64,000 nt of DNA from Conservatibacter flavescens (GCF_002795425.1 NZ_PHHA01000010.1:1-64000); one strand, 5' to 3'; shown: positions 26,850-35,588, numbered from the stretch's first letter. Made by a program: numbers and translations. The notes: generated by a model from the letters alone, not told the origin.

Positions 26850-27126
26850 TTAACACCTCATCAATGCTTCTTGGGGCGGGCTTATCCATATTGGGTTTGG
26901 TTAAATTATAAAGCCTTTTTAAATCATCAAGGCTTAGCCACAGCTTTAAAAACTGGCGCAAGGAAATCTCGCCGGTGGTCTCAAATTTTTTAATCGTGGG
27001 TGCTGGCACGCCTGATATATCAGAAAGCGCTTGGCGAGAAAGTTTGGCGGATTTGCGCTTCTGCCATAAATACGACGCAAAAGCTTGCTTGACGTCATGG
27101 TCGTCAATTAGGGTTAAATTCATCAT
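26836..27126 (-). CDS. hipB: HipB-like antitoxin, XRE-family helix-turn-helix protein
   Basis: DNA-binding protein of 96 residues. The helix-turn-helix lies at about residues 20-60 (LWQKRKSAKLSRQALSDISG then VPAPTIKKFETTGEIS). It precedes and overlaps hipA by 14 bases, the usual antitoxin-toxin order. It should neutralise HipA and repress the operon through the palindromic operators at 27147-27202. Two adjacent ATG codons are present (27126 and 27123) and no good ribosome-binding site is visible, so translation may be weak or leaderless-like. Confidence 0.85.
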   Translation of the reverse strand: MMNLTLIDDHDVKQAFASYLWQKRKSAKLSRQALSDISGVPAPTIKKFETTGEISLRQFLKLWLSLDDLKRLYNLTKPNMDKPAPRSIDEVLNERF

Positions 27127-27146
27127 GTGTTGCTTATCATCATTTA

Positions 27147-27161
27147 GATATCATTATATCC
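27147..27161. promoter_or_regulatory. hipBA operator, proximal copy
   Basis: GATAT-CATT-ATATCC: GATAT and ATATC arms around a four-base centre, about 21 bases upstream of the hipB start. It is the same half-site as the copy at 27187-27202. HipB of E. coli binds TATCC-N8-GGATA, which these resemble in half-site though in the opposite arrangement. Confidence 0.6.
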
Positions 27162-27186
27162 AATTTTAGCATATTTTTACATTTTG

Positions 27187-27202
27187 GGATATTATCATAT
27201 CC
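27187..27202. promoter_or_regulatory. hipBA operator, distal copy
   Basis: GGATAT-TATC-ATATCC, six-base arms with a four-base centre, flanked by ATTTTG and AAAAT that extend the dyad. Its centre is about 40 bases (four helical turns) from the proximal copy, which would place two bound dimers on the same face of DNA. Confidence 0.65.
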
Positions 27203-27276
27203 AAAATATAAATATCTACCTGCCCCTGATAGGTAATCAATTTGCGCTGTTATGCGGTATAGACATTACGACATTA

Positions 27277-27744
27277 TTACTCAAATATCTCTCCACATTC
27301 TATGTAATCAGCAAATTCATCTTGGCGAAACCCATGAGATAACATGTAACGCCAGATTTTTTGCTTATTTTTAAGATCTTGCTTTTCCGCGAAATCAGGA
27401 AATTTCCGACCTAATACCTTCAACGCAAGGGCATACCAATCAATGTCGACTTCGTCTAATACTTCATCAATCACTGCGCTTTCCACACCTTTTAATTGGC
27501 GCAGCTCTTGTTTTATTCGTATAAGTCCATAACCACGCTGGCTACGGCTATGAATGTAATTTTCGCAAAAACGTTTATCGCTCTGCCAGTTTTTTTGCTG
27601 ACAATATGCCAGGACTGTCTGAATATCTTCTTCCTCAAATGCCTTTTCTTGCATCTTACAACGGATTTCATACTCGCTGTACTCGCGACGAGACAGAAGA
27701 TTGAGTACATAACTGAGGGCTAAAGATGACACTTTTCTTTCCAT
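27277..27744 (-). CDS. recX: RecX regulatory protein
   Basis: All-helical protein of 155 residues that binds RecA filaments and modulates recombination. Family features are the three repeated helical units, with LNLLSRREYSEYEIRCKM near residue 15, RFCENYIHSRSQRGYGLIRIKQEL near 58 and the ending YMLSHGFRQDEFADYI. In many Pasteurellaceae recX is next to recA, but recA is not on either side here: hipBA lies downstream and fbpABC upstream. Confidence 0.92.
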   Translation of the reverse strand: MERKVSSLALSYVLNLLSRREYSEYEIRCKMQEKAFEEEDIQTVLAYCQQKNWQSDKRFCENYIHSRSQRGYGLIRIKQELRQLKGVESAVIDEVLDEVDIDWYALALKVLGRKFPDFAEKQDLKNKQKIWRYMLSHGFRQDEFADYIECGEIFE

Positions 27745-27822
27745 AAGAATCCATACATCTCTTAATCTGATTTTTTCTCTATTGTACCTGATGGCAAAAA
27801 AGTATAAAGCAAAACCCTTGCC

Positions 27823-28866
27823 TTATTCGGCAGACTCAAACAGTACGGGCTGCTTACACTGAAAGCTCAAACGCACCGCTAGCCCGACCTCATATTCCTC
27901 CACGCTTTGTACCAGCAACACACTCTCGCCAATCTGTATACGATATTGATATAACTGCCCGAGAAATTGCCGTCCTAAAATCCTTGCACTACCGGCTAGA
28001 TCTATATGCAATTGAATGTGCTGCGGTCTTAATAACCAACGTAATGCCGTCATTTTGGGGGCCTGGTTTCCATTAGACAAGGTCATCGTCTGGGTAAACT
28101 CATGTTCTCCCAATATTGATACTAATTGGTTTTGTTCATTGATATGACAAGCAAGATAATTTGTGCCCCCTAAAAATTCTGCGACAAAAGGATTAATCGG
28201 TTGCCGATACAATGCGCTCGCCTCACCGATCTGCACAATCTTACCCTTTTCCATAATGGCTAGTTGATCCGCAAATACAAAGGCTTCTTCTTTACTATGT
28301 GTCACAAAAATAGCAGGAATATTCTGCTGTTTTAAGATCTCTTTAATTTCTGTCATCATCGCATAACGCACTTGACTATCAATATTAGAAAAAGGCTCAT
28401 CTAATAACAACAATTTCGGCTCACAAGCAAGAGCTCGAGCAATAGCTACTCGTTGTTGCTGTCCGCCTGATAACTCATGGGGATAACGTTCAAGTAACCC
28501 GTTAAGTTGAACAAGTGCGGTCATTTTTTCAATAATTTTTTGTTTTTCTACCGCACTTTTTTCATGTAAACCAAAACCAATATTGTCTCTCACGCTCAAA
28601 TGCGGAAATAATGCGTAATCTTGGAAAATAAGGCCGATATTACGCTGTTCTACCGCGAGCTGACTCACATCTTCTTGATTAAATAAAATGCTCCCTTGTG
28701 TCATCGGCTGCAAACCTGCGATCACTTTAAGCAAGGTCGTTTTGCCACAACCACTGGCCCCCAAGAGACATAAAATATCATTATTATGCAGCTCAAGATT
28801 CAGATTATCCAAGACAGTATGTGCGCCATAATAACTGCTAAGAGATTGAATTTTTAATGTTTTCAT
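27823..28866 (-). CDS. fbpC: Ferric iron ABC transporter ATPase FbpC/HitC
   Basis: ATPase of 347 residues for periplasm-to-cytosol transport of free Fe3+. Walker A GASGCGKTT is at about residues 37-45, the Q-loop region GLIFQDYALFPHLSV, the signature [16 protein letters not shown] near 134, Walker B LLLLDEPFSNID and the switch FVTHSKEEAF. The C-terminal about 110 residues form an OB-type regulatory domain. It lies 6 bases after fbpB in the fbpABC operon. Confidence 0.93.
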   Translation of the reverse strand: MKTLKIQSLSSYYGAHTVLDNLNLELHNNDILCLLGASGCGKTTLLKVIAGLQPMTQGSILFNQEDVSQLAVEQRNIGLIFQDYALFPHLSVRDNIGFGLHEKSAVEKQKIIEKMTALVQLNGLLERYPHELSGGQQQRVAIARALACEPKLLLLDEPFSNIDSQVRYAMMTEIKEILKQQNIPAIFVTHSKEEAFVFADQLAIMEKGKIVQIGEASALYRQPINPFVAEFLGGTNYLACHINEQNQLVSILGEHEFTQTMTLSNGNQAPKMTALRWLLRPQHIQLHIDLAGSARILGRQFLGQLYQYRIQIGESVLLVQSVEEYEVGLAVRLSFQCKQPVLFESAE

Positions 28867-28872
28867 AAATGA

Positions 28873-30525
28873 TTATGCTTTTTTACTCACAACAAGGGAG
28901 CGTGTCAATAAAATGACCGGAAACAGCCCCACTAAAACTAAAGTAACGGCCGGTAATGCTGCCAATTCTAATTGCTCATCAGAGGTAAAATTAAATACAT
29001 GCGTAGCAAGGGTATCAAAATTAAACGGACGTAATAACAATGAGGCATTCAACTCTTTCATACTTTCAATAAATACCATCATTAACGCCGTCAAAATGCC
29101 TTTAGATAAAAGAGGCAAATGCACCTTTCTAAACATCTTTAGATTATTATAACCTAGCGTGCAACTGGCCATATCTAATGAGGGTGAGATTTTATTAAAG
29201 GAGGTTTCGATACTGCCAATCGCCATCGCGGAAAAACGAATGGTGTAAGCAACGACTAAGGCGAACATGGTACCTGAAAAAATTAACCCGACAGGAGGCA
29301 ATCCCAACCCTTTTAACAGGGAATGTAATTGATGATCCGCCTGCGTGTAAACAATTAAAATACCAATCGCTAATACAGTGCCTGGCACAGCATAACCAAG
29401 AGAAGAAAAACCTAAAAAACCTTTTGCCCACCGTTGTTTCATCGGCGATTGTTGCAAGCTAAGCCGAGCATAAAAATGTAAAATTAACGCCAGTAGGACA
29501 CACACAACGGAAGCAAGAATAGACACCGATAAACTATGTAGCGCATACTCAAAAAATCTTGTTAAACGGCCTAAAGCGAAATAGCCCACCGACCAATAGA
29601 GCAACTTAGCAAGAGGGAGAAAAAACGCTATGCTAACCAGCCCCCAGCAATAACATTGAGCGCCATAACACTTCACACCGACAAGGGGTTTGAGGCGTTG
29701 ATGTTTTTCGTAACCACGTTGATAAATTTTTTGTTTACGGCGACTATAATTTTCTAACCATAACAATGTAAAAATCATCGCTAACATGAGTAAAGCAATT
29801 TGGCTGGCCGCCCCTAAATCGCCATAACCAAGCCAAGTATCATATACTGCGGTTGTCAATGTCGGTACAGCAAAATAAGAAACTGTACCAAAATCCCCTA
29901 ACGTTTCCATTGCCACCAGTGTCGCACCAATGGCAATAGCCGGACGAGCTAATGGAAAAGTCACCTTATATAATAAACGCCATGATGTCGCGCCAAGCAT
30001 TTTTCCACTTTGATTGAGATTTTCAGGTTGTTCTAATAAAGCAACGCGCAATAATAAAAAAATATAAGGGTAAAGGACCAAAGCCAGTACGAAACAAGCG
30101 CCCCCTAACGAACGAATTTCTGGAAACCAATAATCTGATCGACTTTGCCAACCAAACAGCTGACGTAGCCAAATTTGAAAATCACCGGAATAATCCAACA
30201 TATCAGTGTATAAATATCCGACTAAATAGGCCGGCATAGCCAGTGGTAAACATAGAAGCCACTGCAAAATACGTTGCCCAGTAAACTGATAATTAGACAC
30301 AATCCATGCCGCAGGTACAGCAAATACCAAGCTTAATATCACCGTACCAAGCACCAATAACAAAGAATTGATAGCATAATCCGTCAGAACGGTATGCCAT
30401 AAATGCTGAATATTACGCCAATCCACCTGCCATGATTGATAAAATATCGCCAAAATAGGCAAAATAAAAAATAACGTAATACAAAGTGCGGTGAAAAACC
30501 AAAAAGTTTTGCGGTGAAATATCAT
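28873..30525 (-). CDS. fbpB: Ferric iron ABC transporter permease FbpB/HitB
   Basis: Fused double permease of 550 residues with about 12 helices. It carries two binding-protein-dependent permease domains, each with an EAA loop: MLGATSWRLLYKVTFPLARP in the first half and CTLGYNNLKMFRKVHLPLLS in the second. The start is set at the ATG at 30525 (MIFHRKTFWFF). An upstream reading from TTG at 30591 would run through a terminator-like hairpin and has no homology-like sequence, so it is rejected. It transports Fe3+ delivered by FbpA. Confidence 0.9.
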   Translation of the reverse strand: MIFHRKTFWFFTALCITLFFILPILAIFYQSWQVDWRNIQHLWHTVLTDYAINSLLLVLGTVILSLVFAVPAAWIVSNYQFTGQRILQWLLCLPLAMPAYLVGYLYTDMLDYSGDFQIWLRQLFGWQSRSDYWFPEIRSLGGACFVLALVLYPYIFLLLRVALLEQPENLNQSGKMLGATSWRLLYKVTFPLARPAIAIGATLVAMETLGDFGTVSYFAVPTLTTAVYDTWLGYGDLGAASQIALLMLAMIFTLLWLENYSRRKQKIYQRGYEKHQRLKPLVGVKCYGAQCYCWGLVSIAFFLPLAKLLYWSVGYFALGRLTRFFEYALHSLSVSILASVVCVLLALILHFYARLSLQQSPMKQRWAKGFLGFSSLGYAVPGTVLAIGILIVYTQADHQLHSLLKGLGLPPVGLIFSGTMFALVVAYTIRFSAMAIGSIETSFNKISPSLDMASCTLGYNNLKMFRKVHLPLLSKGILTALMMVFIESMKELNASLLLRPFNFDTLATHVFNFTSDEQLELAALPAVTLVLVGLFPVILLTRSLVVSKKA

Positions 30526-30540
30526 AAAATTCGTTACATT

Positions 30541-30572
30541 AAAAAGACAACAAGGGACAACTCGTGTCCCTT
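30541..30572 (-). terminator. Intercistronic attenuating hairpin between fbpA and fbpB
   Basis: On the minus strand AAGGGACA and TGTCCCTT form a perfect 8-bp stem with a five-base loop, followed by GTTGTCTTTTT. It lies in the 66-base gap after fbpA. Such partial terminators let the periplasmic binding protein be made in excess over the membrane components. Confidence 0.75.
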
Positions 30573-30591
30573 TCCCAATAACAGCCAACAA

Positions 30592-31608
30592 TTAAAGATC
30601 GAACTTCACTTCATCAATTAATTTCAAGGCTTTCTCGTAGTTTTCAGCGACTTTTTCCAATGCAATATCATCAGCCTTAAACTCGCCCCAAGATTGCACG
30701 ATTTGAGATGGTGCAATATCGGCTTTTACCGGATATTCATGATTCAGCTCAGCATAATAACCTTGTGCTTTATCACTGCTTAAATATTCTAATAATTTAA
30801 TTGCATTCGCCTTATTTGGCGCATATTTAGCAATTGCAGCACCACTAATATTGATATGTGTTCCCGTTGTATTTTGATTTGGGAAGTTAATATAGACTGC
30901 CTCTGCCCATTCACGCTGCTTATCATCTTCAAGCATTTTGCCGAAATAATAGCTATTTCCTAAAGCATAGTCGCATACACCTTCTTTAATGGCTTTTACT
31001 TGATCACGATCTCCGCCTTTTGGCTTTTGAGCTAAATTCGCCTTTAATCCTTCTAAAAACGCTTTTGCCTTAGCTTCACCATCATGCGCTATCATAGAAG
31101 CAATTAAAGACACGTTATAAGCATTTTTGCCGGAACGCACGCACACTTTACCTTTTAGCTCTGGTTTAGCCAAATCATAGTAGCTAAAATCCGCAGGCAA
31201 TTTTCCAACACGATCTTTAGCAGTATAAATCGCACGTGCCCGCGTGGTTAAACCAAACCACTGATCTGCTGAATCTCGATATTGTGCAGGAATATTTTTC
31301 TCCAAAACTTCGCTTTGTACAGCTTGTGATAAACCCGCATTCACAATCTCCATCACGCGACTAATATCAACCGTGAGCAATACATCTGCTGGGCTCAATT
31401 CCCCTTCGCGTTTTACACGATCTACCAAGCCCTTATCTGCAAAAATAAAATTGACTTTAATGCCGGTATCTTTTTCAAAGTCTTTTAAAATGGGTTCAAT
31501 CAAATAAGCCTGACGATAAGAATAAACATTCACATCATTCGCCGCAAATGCCGATGTAGTTATCGTGCTGAGCAAGGCGAGCGTTAAGGTGGGTAATATT
31601 TTTTTCAT
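30592..31608 (-). CDS. fbpA: Ferric iron-binding periplasmic protein FbpA/HitA
   Basis: Periplasmic Fe3+-binding protein (bacterial transferrin) of 338 residues. A signal peptide ends AFA before ANDVNVYSYRQAYLIEPIL. The sequence closely follows Mannheimia haemolytica-type FbpA as I remember it (NIPAQYRDSADQWFGLTTRA, GGDRDQVKAIKEG, LNHEYPVKADI), including the tyrosines of the iron site in GNSYYFGKM. It takes iron stripped from host transferrin or other sources at the outer membrane. It is the first gene of fbpABC, with a Fur box overlapping its promoter. AAGGAAA precedes the ATG. Confidence 0.95.
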   Translation of the reverse strand: MKKILPTLTLALLSTITTSAFAANDVNVYSYRQAYLIEPILKDFEKDTGIKVNFIFADKGLVDRVKREGELSPADVLLTVDISRVMEIVNAGLSQAVQSEVLEKNIPAQYRDSADQWFGLTTRARAIYTAKDRVGKLPADFSYYDLAKPELKGKVCVRSGKNAYNVSLIASMIAHDGEAKAKAFLEGLKANLAQKPKGGDRDQVKAIKEGVCDYALGNSYYFGKMLEDDKQREWAEAVYINFPNQNTTGTHINISGAAIAKYAPNKANAIKLLEYLSSDKAQGYYAELNHEYPVKADIAPSQIVQSWGEFKADDIALEKVAENYEKALKLIDEVKFDL

Positions 31609-31664
31609 TGATGTTTCCTTTTCAATTTAGGGGGCGAAATGAACAACTTTCAAAATACGCTTTA

Positions 31665-31707
31665 ATTTTAAAAACAATAAAAATTTAGTCAATGAGAATT
31701 ATTATTA
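31665..31707 (-). promoter_or_regulatory. fbpABC promoter with abutting Fur box
   Basis: Minus-strand -35 TTGACT (31687-31692) and -10 TAAAAT (31665-31670) with a 16-base spacer. Directly upstream, 31693-31707 reads TGAGAATTATTATTA on the plus strand, matching the Fur 7-1-7 consensus TGATAAT-N-ATTATCA at 12 of 14 fixed positions. A Fe2+-loaded Fur dimer here would mask the -35 box. Confidence 0.8.
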
Positions 31708-31729
31708 TTTATGAGCAAATCATCAAATC

Positions 31730-31745
31730 TGTGATACCGATCACG
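31730..31745. promoter_or_regulatory. CRP-cAMP site between fbpA and the SIMPL gene
   Basis: TGTGA-TACCGA-TCACG matches the CRP core at nine of ten positions. It is 122-137 bases upstream of fbpA and 120-135 upstream of the SIMPL-domain gene, so the target promoter is not settled. Confidence 0.65.
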
Positions 31746-31864
31746 CTCTATCACACTGACCAAAACAAGCTGCCTCCACAATTGAAATTGAACTATTTCA
31801 TACTCATATTGCCTAATAAGTAATACCACACCTTAATATCCATTAACCTATAAAGGAAAAAATC

Positions 31865-32569
31865 ATGAAATTCAATCGTTTACTTCTCCCTCTTTTTCTT
31901 TTACCTCTTACCGCATCGGCGAACGAGCTTCCACCACCCCAACCCACAAATGAAATCACATTTAGCACAGAAGTGGAAAAAGAAATTGTGCGTGATCTCA
32001 TGCAGGTCGTGATGTATGTTCAAGAGGAAGGCACCGACTTACACGCATTAAATCAACGTATTACCAAAAAACTCAATGAAGCATTAGCACTCGCGAAATC
32101 AGAAAGTGCTGTTCGTGTAGAAACTCGCAGTCGCAGCACGCAAGTGCGCTATGGTAATAACGGAAAACAAAATGGTTGGGTAGATCGCGGCGAAATTGTG
32201 CTAGAAAGCCAAGACTCTGCGGCGTTATCTTCATTAATGGGAAAAATTGGTGATAAATTAACGATTTATAGTGTAAATGCCCTATTATCGCCACAAGCCC
32301 TAAAAAATGTTGAAGACGAAATGTTAGCGGATGTGCTGACCAAATTTAAACAAAAAGCAGAACTGATTAAAACCAACCTCAACGCCAAAGGTTATCAAAT
32401 TATCGATCTCAATATAAACAACACGAACCAACAATCTCCTTATCCACGTATGTATGCTGCCATGGCTGAAAGTCGCGCATTAGAAAAGAGTAGTGGCATG
32501 GAGCTAGAAGCCGGAAAAGGCACCGTAAAATTACGAATTGATGCACGTATTCGTTTGCAAGATAACTAA
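31865..32569 (+). CDS. SIMPL (DUF541) domain periplasmic protein
   Basis: Secreted protein of 234 residues with a signal peptide ending TASA. It is a SIMPL/DUF541 protein: ITFSTEVEKEIVRDLMQVVMYV near the start, a central RVETRSRSTQVRY region and the conserved IIDLNINNT, AMAESRALE and GKGTVKLRIDARI blocks. Homologues such as E. coli YggE are periplasmic and linked to oxidative stress, but the biochemical role is not known. It stands alone, 59 bases before slyD. AAAGGAAAAA precedes the ATG. Confidence 0.8.
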   Translation: MKFNRLLLPLFLLPLTASANELPPPQPTNEITFSTEVEKEIVRDLMQVVMYVQEEGTDLHALNQRITKKLNEALALAKSESAVRVETRSRSTQVRYGNNGKQNGWVDRGEIVLESQDSAALSSLMGKIGDKLTIYSVNALLSPQALKNVEDEMLADVLTKFKQKAELIKTNLNAKGYQIIDLNINNTNQQSPYPRMYAAMAESRALEKSSGMELEAGKGTVKLRIDARIRLQDN

Positions 32570-32628
32570 TCTTTCCGCTACAATGCAGTCAGCTTAAAAA
32601 GCGTAGATAAACAGAAACGGAGTATAAG

Positions 32629-33216
32629 ATGAAAATCGCAAAAAATGTAGTTGTTAGTATTGCTTACCAAGTACGCACAGAAGATGGGGTTTTAGTTGAT
32701 GAAGCCCCAGTAAATCAGCCACTAGAATATTTACAAGGACATAAAAATCTCGTCATTGGCCTAGAAAATGCCCTAGAAGGTAAATCTGTCGGAGATAAAT
32801 TCGAAGTTCGTGTTAAGCCCGAAGAAGCTTATGGTGAATACAATGAAAACTTAGTACAACGTGTACCAAAAGATGTCTTTATGGGCGTTGATGAATTAGA
32901 AGTCGGTATGCGCTTTATTGCGGATACGGATGTTGGCCCATTGCCCGTTGTGATCACAGAAGTTAGCGCTGATGATGTTGTTGTAGATGGCAACCACATG
33001 TTAGCGGGTCAAGAACTCTTATTTAATGTTGAAGTTGTTGCCACACGTGAAGCAACAGCGGAAGAAATCGCACATGGTCATATCCATCAAGCCGGCGGTG
33101 GCTGTTGTGGTGGACACGGACATGATGATGGACATGGCTGCGGATGTGGTAGCCACCACCACGAACACGAGCATGACCATAGTCATGGCGGTTGTGGCTG
33201 CGGTCATCAACATTAA
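32629..33216 (+). CDS. slyD: FKBP-type peptidyl-prolyl isomerase / metallochaperone SlyD
   Basis: Cytosolic protein of 195 residues. The FKBP domain with inserted chaperone flap fills residues 1-about 145 (GHKNLVIGLENALEGKSVGD, VKPEEAYGEYNENLVQ, DGNHMLAGQELLFNVEV). The C-terminal about 45 residues are rich in His, Cys, Gly and Asp (GGGCCGGHGHDDGHGCGCGS and onward). That tail binds nickel and other metals in SlyD and supplies hydrogenase or urease maturation in some species. AAACGGAG precedes the start, and a strong terminator follows. Confidence 0.95.
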   Translation: MKIAKNVVVSIAYQVRTEDGVLVDEAPVNQPLEYLQGHKNLVIGLENALEGKSVGDKFEVRVKPEEAYGEYNENLVQRVPKDVFMGVDELEVGMRFIADTDVGPLPVVITEVSADDVVVDGNHMLAGQELLFNVEVVATREATAEEIAHGHIHQAGGGCCGGHGHDDGHGCGCGSHHHEHEHDHSHGGCGCGHQH

Positions 33217-33233
33217 TCCCAATCCCCTATCCA

Positions 33234-33263
33234 TTAAGAGCGAGAAAACTCGCTCTTAATTTT
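33234..33263 (+). terminator. slyD terminator
   Basis: TTAAGAGCGAG and CTCGCTCTTAA pair perfectly around an AAAA loop, followed by TTTTAAT, 18 bases past the slyD stop codon. Confidence 0.92.
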
Positions 33264-33318
33264 AATGAAAACCTTGACTAATCAATATTTCAAGCGTAAC
33301 ATTCGCCCCGATTTAGTA

Positions 33319-33492
33319 ACATGAGGACACACACTTTGGACAGTCATAGTCGATACCGATTAACGTTTTAACCTATCGCCTCATGTCTTATTATTGGCGA
33401 TAGTTATCGCTGATAATCCCTTATCCGCACACATTTTTCGGCATCTTTTTAAAAAATAACAGAAAATCGACCGCACTTTATGCTGTTATTTT
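33319..33492 (+). promoter_or_regulatory. Structured leader upstream of corA with two overlapping alternative stems
   Basis: The 278 bases between the slyD terminator and corA contain no gene. ACATGAGG (33319-33326) can pair with CCTCATGT (33379-33386). CTATCGCC (33373-33380) can instead pair with GGCGATAG (33396-33403). The two 8-bp stems share bases 33379-33380. Further on, TTATC/GATAA (33404-33416) and a long AT stem AAAATAACAG (33453-33462) / CTGTTATTTT (33483-33492), which has an uptake sequence in its loop, lie before the ribosome-binding site. This looks like a conformational switch ahead of a Mg2+ transporter gene, but I recognise no known riboswitch class and no transcription start is known. 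Confidence 0.45.
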
Positions 33493-33541
33493 GAATTTTG
33501 TTCATTGCGTTGTTCATAAACCCTTTAGGGAGTATGAAAAA

Positions 33542-34486
33542 ATGATAAATGCCTTTGCCTTAGAAGAAGCTCGCTTAGCGCGTATTGAAGCAGACGAACA
33601 TCTCAATACCGCCATTTGGCTAGATCTGCTTGAGCCTACTGCCAGTGATCGAGAAGTGTTACAAGAGGCTTTAGGACAAAACCTAGCCTCCTATTTAGAA
33701 TTAGAAGATATTGAAGCTTCCGCGCGTTTTTTTGAAGACGAGGACGGTTTACATTTACATTCTTTCTTCTATTGTGAAGACGAAGAAAATTATGCCGATA
33801 TTGCAACGGTTGCCTTTACTTTACGGGACGGGCGTTTATTTACTTTACGCGACAGAGAACTTCCTGCTTTTCGTTTATATCGTATGCGTTCACGCAATCA
33901 ACGGCTAATAGAATGTAATGCCTATGAATTACTATTAGACTTATTTGAAACTAAAATTGAGCAATTAGCCGACGTTATCGAAACCATTTATGCTGATTTA
34001 GAAAAACTCAGCCGCGTGATTTTAAAAGGGAAACAAGGGGAAGCTTTCGATTCGGCATTAGCAACATTAACCGAGCAAGAAGATGCGAGTTCAAAAGTGC
34101 GTTTATGCTTGATGGATACACAACGCGCGTTAAGTTTTTTGGTACGTAAAACACGTTTACCTGCCAGCCAGCTTGAACAAGCACGCGATATTCTACGCGA
34201 TATTGAATCATTACAACCCCATAACGAATCTCTCTTTCAAAAAGTGGATTTTCTTATGCAAGCAGCAATGGGTTATATTAATATTGAGCAGAATAGAATT
34301 ATGAAGTTCTTCTCTGTCGTGTCCGTTATGTTCTTGCCAGCGACCTTAATTGCTTCCATGTATGGTATGAACTTTGAATTTATGCCGGAATTACGTTTCA
34401 AATATGGTTATCCGATGGCGATTTGTTTAATGATTTGTGCGGCGCTTACGCCTTATCTTTATTTTAAACGTAAAGGCTGGCTATAA
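33542..34486 (+). CDS. corA: Magnesium/cobalt transporter CorA
   Basis: Inner-membrane Mg2+ channel subunit of 314 residues that works as a pentamer. The large cytoplasmic funnel (residues 1-250) contains [19 protein letters not shown] and [19 protein letters not shown]. Two C-terminal helices flank the signature [11 protein letters not shown] (GMN), and the protein ends YFKRKGWL as in E. coli CorA. The start is the ATG at 33542 after GGGAGTATGAAAA; a longer upstream in-frame reading (33491) lies in the leader and matches nothing in the family. The leader upstream is long and structured. Confidence 0.95.
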   Translation: MINAFALEEARLARIEADEHLNTAIWLDLLEPTASDREVLQEALGQNLASYLELEDIEASARFFEDEDGLHLHSFFYCEDEENYADIATVAFTLRDGRLFTLRDRELPAFRLYRMRSRNQRLIECNAYELLLDLFETKIEQLADVIETIYADLEKLSRVILKGKQGEAFDSALATLTEQEDASSKVRLCLMDTQRALSFLVRKTRLPASQLEQARDILRDIESLQPHNESLFQKVDFLMQAAMGYINIEQNRIMKFFSVVSVMFLPATLIASMYGMNFEFMPELRFKYGYPMAICLMICAALTPYLYFKRKGWL

Positions 34487-34512
34487 AGGGAAATAGCGAA
34501 CCATTTCCCTTT
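34485..34512. terminator. Bidirectional terminator between corA and ypfJ
   Basis: AAAGGGAAAT (34485-34494) pairs with ATTTCCCTTT (34503-34512) across eight bases, between the convergent ends of the two genes. The stem begins inside the corA stop codon. Confidence 0.8.
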
Positions 34513-34520
34513 ATTTAGCA

Positions 34521-35360
34521 CTAACCTGAAAAGCTATTACATTGTGCTGGATCACCGGTTTGTAAGCCTCGTTTAAACCAAGTTAAACGCTGTGCAGATG
34601 TACCATGTGTGAAGCTATCCGGCACAACATAACCTTGACTACGTTTTTGTAAACGATCATCACCTACGGCTTCTGCCGCATTAAATGCTTCTTCTAAATC
34701 GCCTGTTTCAAACCAACCTTGTTTTGCTGCTTGATACGCCCAAACGCCCGCAAAACAGTCAGCTTGCAATTCTAGTTGCACAGATAAACGATTCGCATCT
34801 TTTGTGCCGGCCTGTTGTTGCGCACGATTTACCTGCCCTAACACCCCCAGCAAATTTTGTACATGATGACCAACTTCATGGGCAATCACATAAGCAAATG
34901 CGGTATCACCCGCTGCGCCAAGTTTATGCTTCATATCGCTATAAAAAGATAAATCCAAATATACTTTTCGATCATTTGGACAATAAAAAGGCCCCATGGC
35001 TGACTGCCCTGTGCCACAAGCTGTAGGCGTTGCGCCATAATATAACACCATTGTTGGTGGGGCATAATGTTGACCATTGCGCTTAAAATAGTTTTCCCAA
35101 GTTGACTCTGTATCCGCTAAAACAACACGGGATAATTTATTCAGTGATTCTTCTTCGCTTTCACTTAATGATGAACTGGACATTTGTCCTCCACCAAAAC
35201 TCGGCGTTCCGACAATGCCAGATAAATCGACACCATAATAAGCACCGACTAACAAAATAATAAAACCTAAAATCCCTGTCGTTTTTTTCCCGCCGCCACG
35301 ACGACCTGCATTACGACGATCTTCAACATTTGAACTTTCTCGACGACCTTGCCAACGCAT
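34521..35360 (-). CDS. ypfJ: YpfJ-family putative neutral zinc metallopeptidase
   Basis: Protein of 279 residues with a basic N terminus ([20 protein letters not shown]), one membrane helix at about residues 30-45 and a periplasmic zincin domain. The zinc motif is HEVGHH in [15 protein letters not shown]. Other family blocks are [33 protein letters not shown] and [11 protein letters not shown]. Substrates are unknown. The start is the ATG at 35360 (after AAAGGAAA) and begins exactly like E. coli YpfJ; a longer reading from 35378 is rejected. Confidence 0.9.
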   Translation of the reverse strand: MRWQGRRESSNVEDRRNAGRRGGGKKTTGILGFIILLVGAYYGVDLSGIVGTPSFGGGQMSSSSLSESEEESLNKLSRVVLADTESTWENYFKRNGQHYAPPTMVLYYGATPTACGTGQSAMGPFYCPNDRKVYLDLSFYSDMKHKLGAAGDTAFAYVIAHEVGHHVQNLLGVLGQVNRAQQQAGTKDANRLSVQLELQADCFAGVWAYQAAKQGWFETGDLEEAFNAAEAVGDDRLQKRSQGYVVPDSFTHGTSAQRLTWFKRGLQTGDPAQCNSFSG

Positions 35361-35588
35361 AATATTTCCTTTAATCAATTACAACATTCATATTCATTAT
35401 ACTGAAAGTGCGGTTAAAAAGCAGAAAATTTCTAGTACCATGCAGCGACTAAAATAGAGGTGGGAAAAATTCTGCTAAATCACGTCATTTGTTTTCATTT
35501 ATGAAAATAAAGTTCTCATTTTTTATGCTTCTTTTTTACTCTGTTTATCATTATACTGCTCATAGTTTTACCACTGAGGAAACATACA

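Noticed and set aside
25483-27276. Mobile element ends around hipBA
   Set aside because: I looked for terminal repeats, a transposase or a tRNA target and found none; transfer is suggested only by composition and missing uptake sequences.
30526-30591. N-terminal extension of fbpB from TTG at 30591
   Set aside because: It would be translated through a terminator-like hairpin and lacks a membrane-protein start; ATG at 30525 fits the family.
33019-33259. Open frames on both strands rich in Met, Thr, Val and His over the end of slyD
   Set aside because: They are shadows of the His/Gly/Cys-rich slyD tail, without ribosome sites or family sequence.
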